A stretch of 64,000 bases of DNA from Carnegiea gigantea (lineage: Eukaryota; Streptophyta; Magnoliopsida; Caryophyllales; Cactaceae), in contig JAKOGI010000354.1 in NCBI GenBank assembly GCA_029747015.1, forward strand, positions 217,501 through 281,500, given 5' to 3'. The notes beneath the pieces are model-generated. The model saw nothing but the letters and a program-made list of their open reading frames with translations, did not search any database and was not told the origin of the DNA. A program made the position numbers and the translations under genes. Below, piece after piece: positions 50,201 through 61,993 of this stretch. Numbering within the stretch: position 1 is the first letter of the stretch; every line of letters starts with the position of its first letter.

Positions 50201-50826
50201 TTCAGGAAACAGAATATTTGAAGTTGCTCATAAGTTGGATAATGTGCATGTGGACATGAACCTTGGTTGTTGCACTTATAGAAGGTTGGATCTCATAGTT
50301 ATTCCTTGCCACCATGCAATAGCTTGCTCCACATGGTTAAAGGAAGATGTAGACGGTTTCCTACATCCTTGCTTCAAGAGGGAGATGTATTTGAAAGCTT
50401 ACGGGGGTTCAATTTTGCCATGTAATAGGGAAAAGCATTAGCCCCCAAAGGAAATGCCATTAGACCTTCCTAAGGTAAAAGTGGGGCCTGGTAGACCAAG
50501 GAGGAATATGAGAAGGGATCCACACGAAGATCCAAAGTAGCCTGGAAAATTAACTAGGCATGGAAGAGAAATGACATGTAAAACTTGCCACCAACTTGGT
50601 CATAATAAAAGGACATGTCTTAATAAGGACAAGCCCAGCAGTTCAGTTCCAACAACAAAGAGAAGAAGAGTGAGACCTAGAAAGGAGATGGTAGACACAT
50701 TGCATGAATCTGAGCCAACTACTGCACCATAGAGAACAAGAGCCACAATGGAAAGACCTAGGGGAAAAGGGAGAGGGACAGGGACGGGGACAAGGAGAGG
50801 AGGCAGAGGAGCAACCCCGGACAATG
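47202..50826 (+). pseudogene. MuDR-type transposase (PB1-like, MULE DDE, SWIM, zinc knuckle)
   Basis: The transposase that cuts the element ends. From the ATG at 47202 there is a PB1-like domain of ~115 residues (LHHGGKFAKERKLNYEGG, IPGCSMESGLRRL). After the solo LTR come a proline/lysine-rich and an acidic linker (47830-48780), then the DNA-binding part (48862-49150: FQVVCKGTCNFKVYASWD). The DDE core keeps all three acidic codons: D in VLCIDAAFMK (49415-49417), D in GWAIISDQHK (49606-49608), E in NNMAETFN (50004-50006). The SWIM finger at ~50260-50310 has its second cysteine changed to tyrosine (CTY). The knuckle CKTCHQLGHNKRTC is at ~50580-50621, and an RG-rich tail ends it. There are frameshifts near 48782, 49372 and 49800, a stop at 48841, and an intron-like GT...AG gap at 49618-49713. 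Not functional. Confidence 0.88.
47547..47824 (+). mobile_element. Cassandra-like TRIM solo LTR with 5S-rRNA-like sequence
   Basis: A 278-bp unit starts TGTAACACC, ends GGGGCATTACA and is flanked by perfect 5-bp repeats TGCCT (47542-47546 and 47825-47829). At ~47634-47712 it resembles the 3' two-thirds of plant 5S rRNA: AAGAACTC, AGTTAAACGTGCTTG and GGTCACCTCCCAGGAAGT line up with the 5S words AGAACTCCGAAGTTAAGCGTGCTTG (split) and GGTGACCTCCTGGGAAGT. A TG...CA LTR containing 5S-like sequence is the hallmark of Cassandra. One LTR only, so it arose by recombination between two LTRs or is a relic. It interrupts the PB1-like frame of the MULE transposase. Confidence 0.82.
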
Positions 50827-51511
50827 GACATGGTAGGGTATGTTTTTGCTCCCCTTTTAATAAGTTTGGTCTTCCTTTGTCAAAATTTGTATTTATATTT
50901 TAATGAAACTGAATGTCACCTTTCAGGATACTATTAGCCTCAGCAAGATCCATGAAGGGCAGGTTATAATGTCCAGTCAAGTGTCAGTAGCTAGCAACTC
51001 CCAGCCCCCACTTAGCAGTGTCTCAATAGCACCTGGCAATGGTTGAAGAAATGCAGGTTTTGCTGCTATCAGATTCCCACCCATAAGTTTTGGTGCAGCC
51101 TTTCAAGCCTAAAGATTCCTTTCTAAACTTGCGTAGGTTTTTTTGGTGTCATTTGTGATGATAGGGAACACTTGTCCATATATTAGGCTTATTTTGGGGA
51201 ATTTATGGATATGTGATGATGGGGAACTCATGTGATGATCTTACAATTACTTTCATACTCTTTGTGAACAAAGAAAACTGATGTAAGTGTCTTGATATTT
51301 TTATAAAGCTTTCCAGGCTTAGTTCTGTACTACCAAAATAGCTTCTTTTTGTTAATGACGTCCAATCTATACCTCATTTTTCATGCTATAAGTCAATGCA
51401 CAACTGTGGTCCTTTTTCATTTCAAAGTGCATTTAAACATTCAATCCCGCAATACATAAGTACATGCCTACCGCATTTCATTCTCCAACCACAACAACAA
51501 CGAACTTGACC

Positions 51512-52180
51512 TTACTCAATTAACCTCACCAACAAAATAACAACCATAACAAATGTCAAACACATACATATTCTCTCTACTTCATTGTTCCCAGGGCCTT
51601 TCATTTTCACTGCAATCATTTCCTCCTTCAATTGTTTCAGCTCTTCTTCTACTTTGGCCTCCTTTATCTTCTCTTTGGTTATCTTGCTCCTCAATGTCAT
51701 GTTTTCCTCCTTCAATATTTTCAATTCATTCAGGAAGAACTCTACATTGCCTCTCGTATTACTTCCTGCTTTCAGTCCCTTTAAGTTGTTCACATAAATG
51801 TGCTATTTCTCCACTTCAGCAGCTAAGTCTTCCACTCTCTCCTCAAGCATGTTCGTCTCACTGATGCTCATATCTTCTTCCTCATCCCACTTGAAATATC
51901 CACAATCTTGATTTAGCTTAACATAAAAATCAAACACAACCTGTCAGCATAAATCAAATGCCCAATTACCCTAATTCAAACCAAAAATACACTACTAACC
52001 CGACTTTTAATTTCAACTTACCTTCCATAAAGGACATCCATAGAACTTCCTCCCCTTATTTGGGGGTCTCTTTTATCTCTGATGAGTTGCAGGTATGTCA
52101 TGGTAGCAAGTCAAGGGTGCTTTCTGTTCACTTCACTTTGTTGCATTCTCCCTTTTGTCGGAGTTAGATGAACTCGCCAT
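51512..52180 (-). pseudogene. GRF-type zinc finger, coiled-coil, membrane-tail protein of the MULE
   Basis: Minus-strand, convergent with the transposase. Exon 1 (52180 to ~52024) starts MASSSNSDKRENATK and reaches the GRF half RPPNKGRKFYGCPLW before a GTAAGT donor. A CTGACAG acceptor at 51947-51941 opens exon 2 (51940-51512) with the second GRF half DCGYFKWDEE. Then come a coiled coil (LEERVEDLAAEVEK, LKQLKEEMIAVK) and a hydrophobic C-terminal tail, ICMCLTFVMVVILLVRLIE. GRF fingers bind single-stranded nucleic acid in other proteins; here the job is unknown. A TGA after codon 15, another stop in the first GRF half and a TAG at 51805-51803 break it. Its place mirrors mudrB of MuDR, with no clear sequence relation. 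Confidence 0.75.
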
Positions 52181-52274
52181 TCGTGCCTTCTCTCTGTAGA
52201 TCTACTTCAACTTGGTCTCCATTGATAAAGAAACCTTTACCAGGCTAGAGTTCAGAGAGAGAGAGAAGGGGGAA

Positions 52275-52600
52275 TATGGGAGGGGGCTTAACAGAGGAAG
52301 AATAAGGTGAGGAGGATGGGAGAAAGTAGGGGGGCTCAAAGCCTGGCTTTCTTTTTCTTTTTTTTTTAAAAAACGAAAACAAAACCAATTTTATAAGGCA
52401 ACTCTTTTCCAAGGGTATAATAGTACAAAAATTGGTACTCCGACTGCCACGTCATATTTTAGCAGTCTCCGCCACCACTATGGATGAAAACATTATGTAT
52501 GTCAATAGTACATACTAATATACTATTATTATCCAGCTTTATAGTACGGTTTAATATTGTCCAAACCCCCAAAGTATGGTTTATTATAATCTAATTTCCC
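52275..52600 (-). repeat. MULE right terminal inverted repeat
   Basis: Partner of 46513-46832. It probably holds promoter and transposase-binding sites for the minus-strand gene. Confidence 0.92.
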
Positions 52601-52624
52601 TTTTTTAAAACAATTTTGCTCCGT

Positions 52625-53090
52625 AATTTTTAACCTCAGTATTTGGTTTAATTTTGTGAACAATGTTATCTACCATGAATTTATTTAGAGAACAATAGAT
52701 GTCCATTTTGTGAACGACATGTTAAGATCTTGTCAACAATTAGTTATTTTTTTTTTTTTGAACAACAGAAGAAATTATTGGTGAAAAATGTGAACCTCTT
52801 TTGTGACAAAAATATTTTATATTTTAATAAAAAATATTTTAGTTTTTTAAATGAACAATATGACATTCTTTAATAAACAAGTGCTAGCATAAAAGTTCTA
52901 TTTTGTGAATAATAGAATTTTGTTTTGTAAACAATAAGTTAATGTTTTGCTAATAATGGAGGTTTTTTTATTTTTTTTTTATTGTGTGCATTGTTTGTAA
53001 ACAAGTTATGAACATTTTTTGAAGCTTGGACTAATAGATCTTTAAAATAAGCGAATTATTAGGGAAAAAAAAGACGGTAAAAACTTAATT
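52625..53090. other. AT-rich GTGAACAAT-type repeat, no gene
   Basis: Continuation of the degenerate repeat texture seen at 46265-46500, followed by poly-T tracts. No coding region. Confidence 0.5.
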
Positions 53091-53284
53091 TTTTTTGTTT
53101 ATGAGCTTCGAACTTGAGATCTTAACAATAAAGGCTCAACTTCTAACTAATACTCCACTTTATTTGAATCACAAAGATTTGCACACGAAAAACTTTAAAA
53201 GCTTCGCATCACGTGGCTTTTTACCATTGGGCCACATGTTATTTCCTGCGCACTTCTGGGCTTTTTTTAAAAATAAAAGGTAGC

Positions 53285-53515
53285 GTGCCAACCCACTGGG
53301 CCCCTGTCTCAGGGCAACCCAATGGATCTTGTACAAACGAGGAAGGAGAATGAGACTAACCCATAATACCTAGGCATATAAGCATGGTTGGTAGCCTTGC
53401 ACATCTCTACACCAAGAGAATCGCAAGGCAAGTCATGATATTCAATCCTATGACATCCAGCTTAGAAGGCCACCTTAATGCCACTTGAGCTAAGAGCTCT
53501 TGGCTGCGCACTTTT
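53285..53515 (-). mobile_element. Probable tRNA-derived SINE
   Basis: Read on minus from ~53515, the sequence has TAGCTCAAGTGG (53491-53480), matching a pol III A box. About 35 bp later comes AGGATTGAATATC, close to a B box. A ~150-bp tail follows. This is the layout of plant SINEs. Poly-A tail and target duplication were not found. Confidence 0.5.
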
Positions 53516-53929
53516 GGGCTTGAGCTGCGTGGGTGTACAATATTCTTGCATACCCAAGCCGATGGTATAACATATGTTATATTTATGGTTTGTGTTTTAT
53601 CAAACATTAATGTACCTATCATAATGAAAATTATCAAATTTCTCAATTAAAGAACAATAAACTCACAATTTAAAATTAAAAAAGTTATGTATGTAAATTT
53701 GACGAATCGCATTGACCCTTAACACTAATTTCAAGTTCAAATCCTAAAAGACTTAAATTTTCATTCGAATTTTACCACTTGTATCAAAGAAGCTTTTTAA
53801 CACAAGCTTCAATTTAAAGCAGGACCTACTTATTTCTTGCGTTTTAATGGGTAGTCCCAACGAGATTATTTTATACTTCATGTATCTGCAACCTTTTCCA
53901 AAGTGGCGGTGTCATAGAAGATTATGTTT

Positions 53930-55075
53930 AGACATTTAACAACCCCCTTTCATGGGCACTTGCAGTTAAACCTATCAGTTCTAGCGGGTGGATCAAATAC
54001 AGATTGGGTGTATTCGGATTCGAGTAAAATACGGATTGGGCATATTTCAAGTTCAGGTAAAATACGGGCGGACTTATTGTACAGGTTTCGGGTCAACCCA
54101 ACAGGTTTAGATCGCCTTTTACAAGAGTTATTTCTTTTTTGACAAAATTAAAGACTCGACATATTTGAAACTTAAAATTGTTCATAATTAATGAAAAAAC
54201 ATTGCAATTGTAATTTCTTAAAAGAATATTGAAGAAATTCAGGTTTTTCATTATGATATATTTACATCAAATATGAGTGGACAAAGAGTCGAGGCCTGTG
54301 AGTTCACCAGTGCATCAAAATAAGTCAATATTGGGTGGAGCCATTTATGGATTAACGCATCTTAAAGGAGCGAAGCGATTCAGCCCACTAATAACCTATT
54401 TAATCATTCGATATTTTTATTAACTAACTGATCATTATCTAATCAGGTACATTTTATTAGTATGTCAATCCTAACACAAGCACGGGTCGGCTCATGACCC
54501 AACACTAACACCATAGTTCGAAACCAATTATAATAGAAACCAAATGAAAGGATATTAGAGAAGCATAAGATATTTCAATTATTTTTTAGTTATAACATCA
54601 AAATTTTATATTATTTAATGAAAATTAGACATATCCATTTCGCTAAGACTATAACGGTATGGTTTGCACGTTTTTAATATTTATCTTATTCTAAATTGAT
54701 GTTCTAAACATTAGATAGTTTTTTTCACGCCATTTCAAACTATTTTCAAAAGTTCACATTTGTATACTTTATATGACGTCATTGTATGACAACAAAATTC
54801 GGAAAAGAAGAGTACTATTGTTTAATTTATTAAGGGATGTGATAATTGTATAATTTTTTTATAAACAAACCAATATAATGAATAATCACTATTGTTAATA
54901 GAGATAAATCAAAGAATAATAAAAAAATAAAAAAATAACATTCGAGTCAAGCGGACAGATTCAGGTTCAGATCGAATTTGATCCACTAATTTGCAGGTTT
55001 TATGGGTTCGGTTAATTTCGGGTTCAGGTCCACAAAATTGTGCTCAAAATCCACAATTGTCAGGTGGGTTCGAAT
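53930..55075. repeat. Diffuse repeats with GGGTTCAGGT/AACCCAACAGG motifs
   Basis: Two patches (53970-54120 and 54945-55075) contain GATTCGAGTAAAATACGG, TTTCGGGTCAACCCAAC and GGGTTCGGTTAATTTCGGG. Such motifs are common in plant hAT MITEs of the type seen at 11201. No clean ends were found. Confidence 0.35.
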
Positions 55076-56339
55076 GGGGTCAATTTTTGTCAAGTACACT
55101 TGTAGTACTAGAAACTTGAAAGTTGCGCAAGACGTGAAGGAATGTGCTTCTCAATTCTGGTCTGCCTTCTTGAAGGCAACCAAAATCACTTTCACGCAAT
55201 TTTGGGATGTCTCAACCAATTCTTATTTTATACATACCAAAATCACCTAGACTAATTTGTGGGGTGTTCAAAACCCTCGTAGAATGCTCACCACTAATTT
55301 CAGAAGAGGGAGCTCTACACATGGGGCACGCAGGGAAATTTGCTATCTGAATTTGGTGAGCGAGAGTTTCTGAACCCTCTTCAACCAAAAGAAGAAACCA
55401 ACTTGTTGATCTGATAGTTGATAATTCAATGACTACAACGATTAATCTACAGTTTCGGAATACTTGAATTGTTTGCGTACATCAAAAGAAGAATCAAATG
55501 GAATTGACAGCAGCGAAAACGAATGGCCTACACAAACAAGAAGGCAATGCTAATGGTCCAGCTTCGATGCATCACACTCGCAATTCTCAGATCTCAACTA
55601 ACCAGTTTGAAACAACAACCAGATTCCCAACTCTTCTCAACCAGTTGCTATTACATTTATTTCAGACATCCGAAGCGGCAAAAAGAATGTATATTGGTGT
55701 AATCCTTGATCACCCGTCTCCATGATTCACAAACGGCGAAGAAGCTCCTTGCTATTTAGGTTATCTGAGTTCACAATTATGGCAGAAAAAGTGGTGGAAA
55801 AGGATAATCTCAACTAGCCACCTCCTTGTGTACTCTGTGCTGTCCAGATCTCTAATACCTAAAAACGGGCAATAGATGCTTTACTGCTTTTGGCACAGCC
55901 TTGGGAATTCGCCAGCATCTTGGCACAGGGGAGCAGACCAAAATGCACCTGCAACTTTCTGAAAAGTCAATGTTTCATATTAAGAAGACCATTTGAGGGT
56001 GATTGGTGAATGCACTGGGAAGTGGGAAGTAAGCCAGCCATATGCACCCTTAGGCGTGAATGCAAGTCAATTGCAAAGAGGTTTGTACCAATTAGACCCT
56101 TACCTTAAAAGACATTGACTGTATTGCTCTGTAAACAGTTGAGGGAAGTTTGTAAAGGATTTGGTGTCCCACTAGAGGTTAAATAGTCAACAAATTGAAT
56201 TGCCTCCGAAATACAATAGGAACACCCCAAAAAAAAAAGTACAATAGCTAGAAGGCAAAACTCATTAGCCGGGTGATTTCATTCTGAAGTAATATGTCAT
56301 TTTGCCAAAGATCTACAAGGCTCGGTCTCATACGCAATC

Positions 56340-56378
<39 letters not shown>

Positions 56379-56422
56379 GCCAACATACAGGGTCTAGTTC
56401 CACAAAAGTGTCAGTTTTACCT
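55076..56422. other. 3' flank of the Rgp1-like gene, no second gene supported
   Basis: Probably includes the 3' UTR of the minus-strand gene next to 56423. A plus-strand frame of 75 codons (55498-55725) has no recognisable domain. A (CA)n run at 56342-56376 is excluded: it lies just inside this stretch and makes a CVCV artefact frame on minus. Confidence 0.5.
56342..56376. repeat. (CA)n microsatellite in 3' UTR
   Basis: About 17 CA units ~50 bp past the stop codon of the Rgp1-like gene. Confidence 0.95.
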
Positions 56423-59400
56423 TCAATCTCGAACCCAAAGGGGCTCAAATGACACGTTCTTCCTACTTCTCGCATGAGCAGCTGCAGCTCCTGGTTGAGG
56501 TGCATGCACTGTAATTGGTAGAGACCATTCACATTTGTCTCTCCCTTCTATTAGAAGCGGATGATCATACCTGGGAATAAAAATTACCCAAAACAGGAAA
56601 AACGGTTGGAAAAAAAAAGTTCAGAAATATACAAGGATAAAGATATGCCAGAATACGACATTCTAGAACACCCCTAACCACAACATGAAACCTGAGTTCA
56701 GGTTTCAGAACCACGGTAGGTCTTTAACGCAACGATAAAACCATAATAAACAGGTATTCCATGTGAGATACAGCACTCTATAACAGATATCATCTACTTG
56801 CTAGGTTACTCACCCAGCCTAAACCCAATCCAAGCCAGCCTAACAAAAGTGGAGTATTCCAGGCAACCAAAGTCAAGAGTCCAACCCAAATTAAACTTCT
56901 TCCTGTCTATCTTTGTCTGAGGGACTTAAATGACAGGTATAACTTTAAATGCAGGCAGGTCAATGAGCAACAAACTAAATTTGCAATCAGGTACTGTCCT
57001 AGTCATTTTAATATGCATTTTCCATCATACCCTAACTGCTGATCCCTCTACTGTATCTTCTTAGTCTGATCAATAATTCTATTTCCTCGGGAAGCATTTT
57101 CTTCATGTAATCAAGTAAAAATGATGTCTCCAAGGTTTTTTGGGCTCATCCTTCAGTCTGTTGTAACAACCAAAATGCAACACCTTCATACTGTCAGCTT
57201 ATGCTATAGAAGAGCAACAATCTTGTAGCATCAGAACCGAATGCACTGTCATATTTGCCCTAATCCATCAATGTTCAAAACTAATTAATTACAAAGCTTA
57301 GAATACACTACGAAGCAAACATGTCCACAAAACGGAACCTGCTTTGCAACCAACCATACCTACTCCAGTCAACATTCTTTGGAGTCGTAAAGAACTCAAA
57401 CCGCAGAGTCCATTGAACAGATACATGAGGAGTTGAAAGAGACATTGGACCGTCCATGGGAATCGAGAAAAGAAAGCTTGTCTGCACAATGTCAGCAACA
57501 ACCTCATGATGATCACTGTGAACCTACAAATATAACCAACAAATTTGCATGAAAAATTTAGTCATATTTCCTGTGAAATTTCATGGCTTTAGCAGATGCA
57601 TGTGCTTTCAGCACATGATCTACAATTGACATCATGAGCATAGCAAAGACAATATTCCACTAGAAATGATGCGTTCTTCTATACCTAATCTCACCAACCT
57701 TTTGTTTTGACGACTATAGGTCTACAACACAGAACATGCAACTGTCCAAACCTACAACACAAAGCATGCAACCATCCACAGTTGACCTCTCAGATTTTTG
57801 AATGAGCAACTCAAAAATAAATCACTTAACAGATTCACAAATGCAATCACGGTACAGCCTCAGAAAAAATTAAGGACGAAAGAAAGAAGCACAGGAAGGG
57901 GATCATAATAGTAATCTATGCCATAAATATGTGCACATATGCCAACCTCTTTTATAGTGTTTGTTCTCACCTAATACCTCAATAATATTTACTTTCTGCT
58001 TAAAATTATATAACTGTTTAGAAAGAGGGGAGGGGGAATAGTAGAGGAAGAAGCCAGATCCTCAAAACCATTTTTGAGATGACGGGAAATAAATAAATGA
58101 AGTTCAATAAGATAAACTGCTAGTACATCCTGTGAAAATCCATTTTCCTGCACTAAATAATTATTAGTAAGAGACAGCCTTGATGCCGAATATTTCAGGT
58201 ATCATATGAAAGTCAAGACCAAACATTATGATTCTGGAAACAGCATACAGACAAATCAAGAAGCAACAAGGTCTTGCAACTCTTATCAAGTTGGAGAAAT
58301 ATGAACCACAAACTATGCATAAACTTAAACCACAGTGGCAACCTTTGTACATGCAATGCAACAATGCTTGATAATGTGATGCCTAAGAAATGCAAGTTCA
58401 CCTTTGTAATTGTGGGAGAATTTCTCCGAGATGGATGAACAAAACGTCGATTTATAGTCTCTGAGATCTCCAAGGTAATCGAAACCTGCAAGTCACCCAG
58501 ATCTCAGTTCACATAACATTCAAACCAACTTGACAAATACGACTAACCAATTTTGTTCTAGGATCCCTTCTTTTTTCCCCCTTTCTTTTGGAGGTGTTTT
58601 TCCGGTTTTTTTTTTTTTTTTTTTGGGGGGGGGGGGGATGTGCAGGGTGGAGAATAGATTTACCTCAAGGCACCTTCTTGTTCCTCCATGCAAGAAAGTA
58701 AGGGTGCCACCTATCTGTCAGCAAACTGTTAAAAGAGCATTTATAAAAGTGAAATGGTAAGATCTGACAATAGTGGTTCACGCTGATTACCATGTCACTG
58801 AAATAATAATTTGAGTCTGATTTTTTTGGTGAGAATCGCAGCAGAACTTGATCATCAAGCTTGATGTTGTAAGATCTGCCTCTAGCGTAGCCTTCTGCTG
58901 CAAAAAATGTTTGGATCTAATCAGAACAAAAACCCTCAAAAAAAGGAGCTGCTAGATCCAAGATGTTGACAACAAAAATAGGAGAAGAAAGATTGGCAAT
59001 TACATGCAACAGGATCTGTATTTCCCCCAGGAGAAGATGCTCCTTTTTCATCATCTTTCGAAAATGGCTTTGAATATCTTCTTTGCTCACTAGGTGAAAG
59101 AACAGCTGGGGGAGTACTGGATGATAAAATATCTGGTGGCAAACAGAGAACCTTCTTAAACATGCAATTTCACATATCAAATTCACTTCAAAACTTGCTC
59201 AAACAACACATTCAGTGATTCAAAGAAGTTGGAAACTTCACTAACGCCCAGTTGAATTATGTAGAACTTCATCAGCCTCTGCACGCAAAGGTTCTCTAAA
59301 GGACCTTGACGAGGAACCTTGAAATGATATTGAACTGCCAAAAGCCTTGTGAATACTTTCTCTCGAGGGATTATAAGAAGAAACAGATGACATTTCATCC

Positions 59401-60733
59401 CTTGAGCTATCATAACCTTCCTCATCTCCGTCATTTATATCATTTGCCCTAGCCTTGGAAGACAATGCACATTCATACAAATGGCTATAGTTAAGGGTAA
59501 CCCGTGCCAAAGAGATCCCCCAAACCAATTACAGCATCAGCTTTATGATGTAATTAAAATGAGATATAAATATGACCAACCAAATATATTGAAGCCAAGG
59601 CTCAGCAGCTTACCCACTCTGAATCCCCATCCATTTCTTTCCAAAATATATCTCTTTGGATGCTTTGAATAGAGACAAACCCTAGAAAAAGTTTTAAATG
59701 GTCATATTTCTCAAATATTTTTACTTGTATATTCAACATGACATAACTAGCTTACAATCAAAGAATTGAACACTGGAATTAATCACAACATGCTCCCTCA
59801 CCAAGGACCCAGAAGGTTGTAATGCGATTTTTCAAAGTTCTCTGTCCTTTTGAAAGTTAAAAAAGGCAACACGAGAAATTAAGTTCAGGAAATAAGCAAC
59901 TAAAATCTCAAACAATAAAATGCAAAATGCATCAGCTGCAATTCATGTAGTACCTCCCCCCTTGAAGAATTTTTTTCTTTTTAATGAGTACACACAAACT
60001 ATTAATGAGACACCAAGGGATGCCAACCATGTACAAAAAGGGCTAGTACGAAAATCATCATGCCCTCGAACTCTCATGAATGATGTTCATGGAAGTGAAC
60101 AATGTTGTAGAGTTAGTTTCCACCACAATGCCAAAGCATCCGAAATATTTCCTTTTTAAGAAGATGACCTTCACTTTAAAGTCCAGACTCTTGGGAGCTT
60201 GAGATGTTAAGTTAAATTCTGGTCACCACTTATGACCAATGAAAATCAAATATCTTACAGGACTCTTCGTTAAGCTTTCCCAGAATCTGTTGATGAATTA
60301 TCTTAGACATGGCATGCCATGTAGACCACATCACATATAGTATGGACCGTACCATAGGGTGGTCCAGGGAGATACAGGCGTATGCAACCTTATCCCTACA
60401 AGGAAAGGAGGTTGTGCCCACACAGCACAGCAAACACATCAATTTTTGTAACGTCTAAATCTAAGGAGATAAATATCAGTAAAATCCCCATGGAAAGAGG
60501 CAGAAAGTGGGCTTTGGTATAATAAATAAAGAAATAAACAGCTTTATTGGATTAGGGATTGTAGTTATCATCGCCATAGTAAACATGGCAGAAAAGACAT
60601 GGCAACTCATAAGTTTAATTAGTAACTCCTCAACGGAGGACAGACTAGGGAACTCACCGTCAGCTAGACCACCTTCAATCAGTAATCCACTCGCCTTTTG
60701 GCTAACCCATATTTGCAAAGGAACACGAGTCTC
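56423..60733 (-). CDS. RGP1: Rgp1-family protein (Rab6 GEF partner), C-terminal ten exons
   Basis: Rgp1 pairs with Ric1 as exchange factor for Ypt6/Rab6 in retrograde traffic to the Golgi. Ten minus-strand exons join in one open frame with GT/AG borders: 60733-60658, 59681-59614, 59453-59246, 59132-59004, 58897-58792, 58714-58664, 58485-58402, 57523-57360, 56570-56423. (Nine listed are certain; the tenth, upstream, is not in view.) Key sequences are VPLQIWVSQKASGLLIEGG, DIFWKEMDGDSEW, a serine-rich SSRDEMSSVSSYNPSRESIH, SYNIKLDDQVLLRFSPK, GGTLTFLHGGTRRC, SITLEISETINRRFVHPSRR, TSFLFSIPMDGPMS, QWTLRFEFFTTPKNVDWSRY and WSLPITVHAPQPG, ending in LWVRD then TGA. No stops or frameshifts, so this is a living gene. 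The N-terminal half, with the arrestin-like start, lies right of 60733. Name is from recalled family pattern; exon calls are strong. Confidence 0.75.
58604..58638. repeat. Poly-T then poly-G tract in an Rgp1-like intron
   Basis: About 20 T followed by 13 G. It lies between exons 58714-58664 and 58485-58402. Confidence 0.9.
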
Positions 60734-61189
60734 CTGTGAAATTGAAATTTCTTATTGAAATATAGTAATTTCAGTATCATCTGGGAATCAATGAGCAACC
60801 ACAATATTATTCTACACCTTCCTTCGGCAAAAACAAACCAACCCACACACACACGCACACCCCAGCCCCCGAGAGAGAGAGAGAGAGTCGAGAACTCAAA
60901 AATGGACACAAGAAAACCTCAGGTTCTGAAGTACAGCAGTTGCATAGTAGTCAAACGGAACAATTTCACAGATACGAACACGAAACTTCCTCTTTAGAAA
61001 TGAAACTATAGATTATACTCACAGAGAGCACTGGAGTCATTAGCTAGGAAGTCTAAAACCAGAATGACTACAAGTATAGGACCATGAGCTGCATGACAGT
61101 TCCTTTTTTGTTTGGGGAGGGGACAACAAGGGAAATAGATATGTTACATACAAACAGACGCACAACTAGCATCCTACAAGGGACTTTAT
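60734..61189. other. Intron or upstream sequence of the Rgp1-like gene; no exon recognised
   Basis: Contains short CA and GA runs (60842-60890). A frame at 60755-60997 on plus is low-complexity. No N-terminal Rgp1 exon was seen. Confidence 0.5.
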
Positions 61190-61380
61190 TACTATACACG
61201 TCCAAAAAAGCGAATATCCACATAGTCGACCCATCAGAATAAAAGCAAAAGCTCCCATTATCCCAGAAATAGAGTCCTGGTGAAACCAGCTTTCATGTGT
61301 TGAAGAGCTGTCACCACACCCTCAAAGACTCTTCCATTTCCGGCTCTCCAAATGCTCCAAAAAATCGCAACGGGTACTAC
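61190..61380 (-). pseudogene. LINE fragment, C-terminal zinc-binding RT region
   Basis: On minus the sequence reads VVPVAIFWSIWRAGNGRVFE and then VVTALQHMKAGFTRTLF. This matches the WxIWxxRNxxxF pattern at the end of plant LINE ORF2 (zf-RVT region), followed by 3'-end-like DNA. Heavily truncated. Confidence 0.55.
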
Positions 61381-61386
61381 CATAAC

Positions 61387-61985
61387 TAGGGCCAGGCAAT
61401 GGTCATGACCCCATCAGGTCATGTGGGCTGGCTAGTTTAAGATAGGTTTACTAGGGGGGGTTCCTTTGGCTAATTCATGATGTAAGTGGAAAGAGAGGAA
61501 CCCATGGATTTTCACAGGCAAAGCTTCAGGATCAAAGTTGAACAGTTGGAGTCAAGTGCTTGATTGCGATACAAAGGTTTCTCTTTTGGATTTTGTAGAT
61601 AGCTTGAGGGTATATGTTTATTGTACTTGCCCCTATAGTATATGGGTGTCACTCTGGTGTCTCATTAATATAATTTTCAATTACTCAGCAAAAAAATAAC
61701 GGGTCAGCACATCTGAAGCATGTTAACGGTTTAGGACAGGTTGACCCATTAATGGCCGGTTTAGCGACCCAATATTTTGTCCACCTACCTATCACACTAA
61801 TTTGCATTGCTACACTTGGTTAAGTGTACAATCAACAATTTATACATAACAATGATTACTATATAGAGGGTTTTCATACAAGTTGACCCTAGGTTGGCCA
61901 CATAAAAAGCCTAATCCCACCCACTTTATTGGTTGGTCATGACCCCGCCCGGTCCACATTGTTAATAGGTCATTGCCTACCCCTA
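61387..61985. mobile_element. hAT-type MITE with perfect 8-bp target duplication
   Basis: Left end TAGGGCCAGGCAATGG and the inverse of the right end, TAGGGGTAGGCAATGA, are near-identical inverted repeats. The flanks ACCATAAC at 61379-61386 and 61986-61993 are identical. The body has GGTCATGACCCC, GGACAGGTTGACCC and similar motifs. Length is 599 bp, with no coding capacity. The related insert at 17215 shares the TAGGGCTGGCAATGG end. Confidence 0.88.
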
Positions 61986-61993
61986 ACCATAAC

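Larger units (their letters stand above)
46513..52600. mobile_element. Mutator-like element (MULE), complete, two genes
   Basis: The 6088-bp element begins GGGAAATTGGATCATAATAAAC and ends with the inverse of GGGAAATTAGATTATAATAAAC. TIRs are ~320 bp. The 9-bp flanks TTTTTTAAA at 46504-46512 and 52601-52609 are identical, as expected for MULE insertion. It carries a MuDR-type transposase gene on plus and a convergent GRF zinc-finger gene on minus. Both are broken. A Cassandra-like solo LTR is nested inside. Confidence 0.92.

Noticed and set aside
55498..55725. 75-codon plus-strand frame near the 3' end of the Rgp1-like gene
   Set aside because: No recognisable domain or splice continuation; not enough to call a gene.
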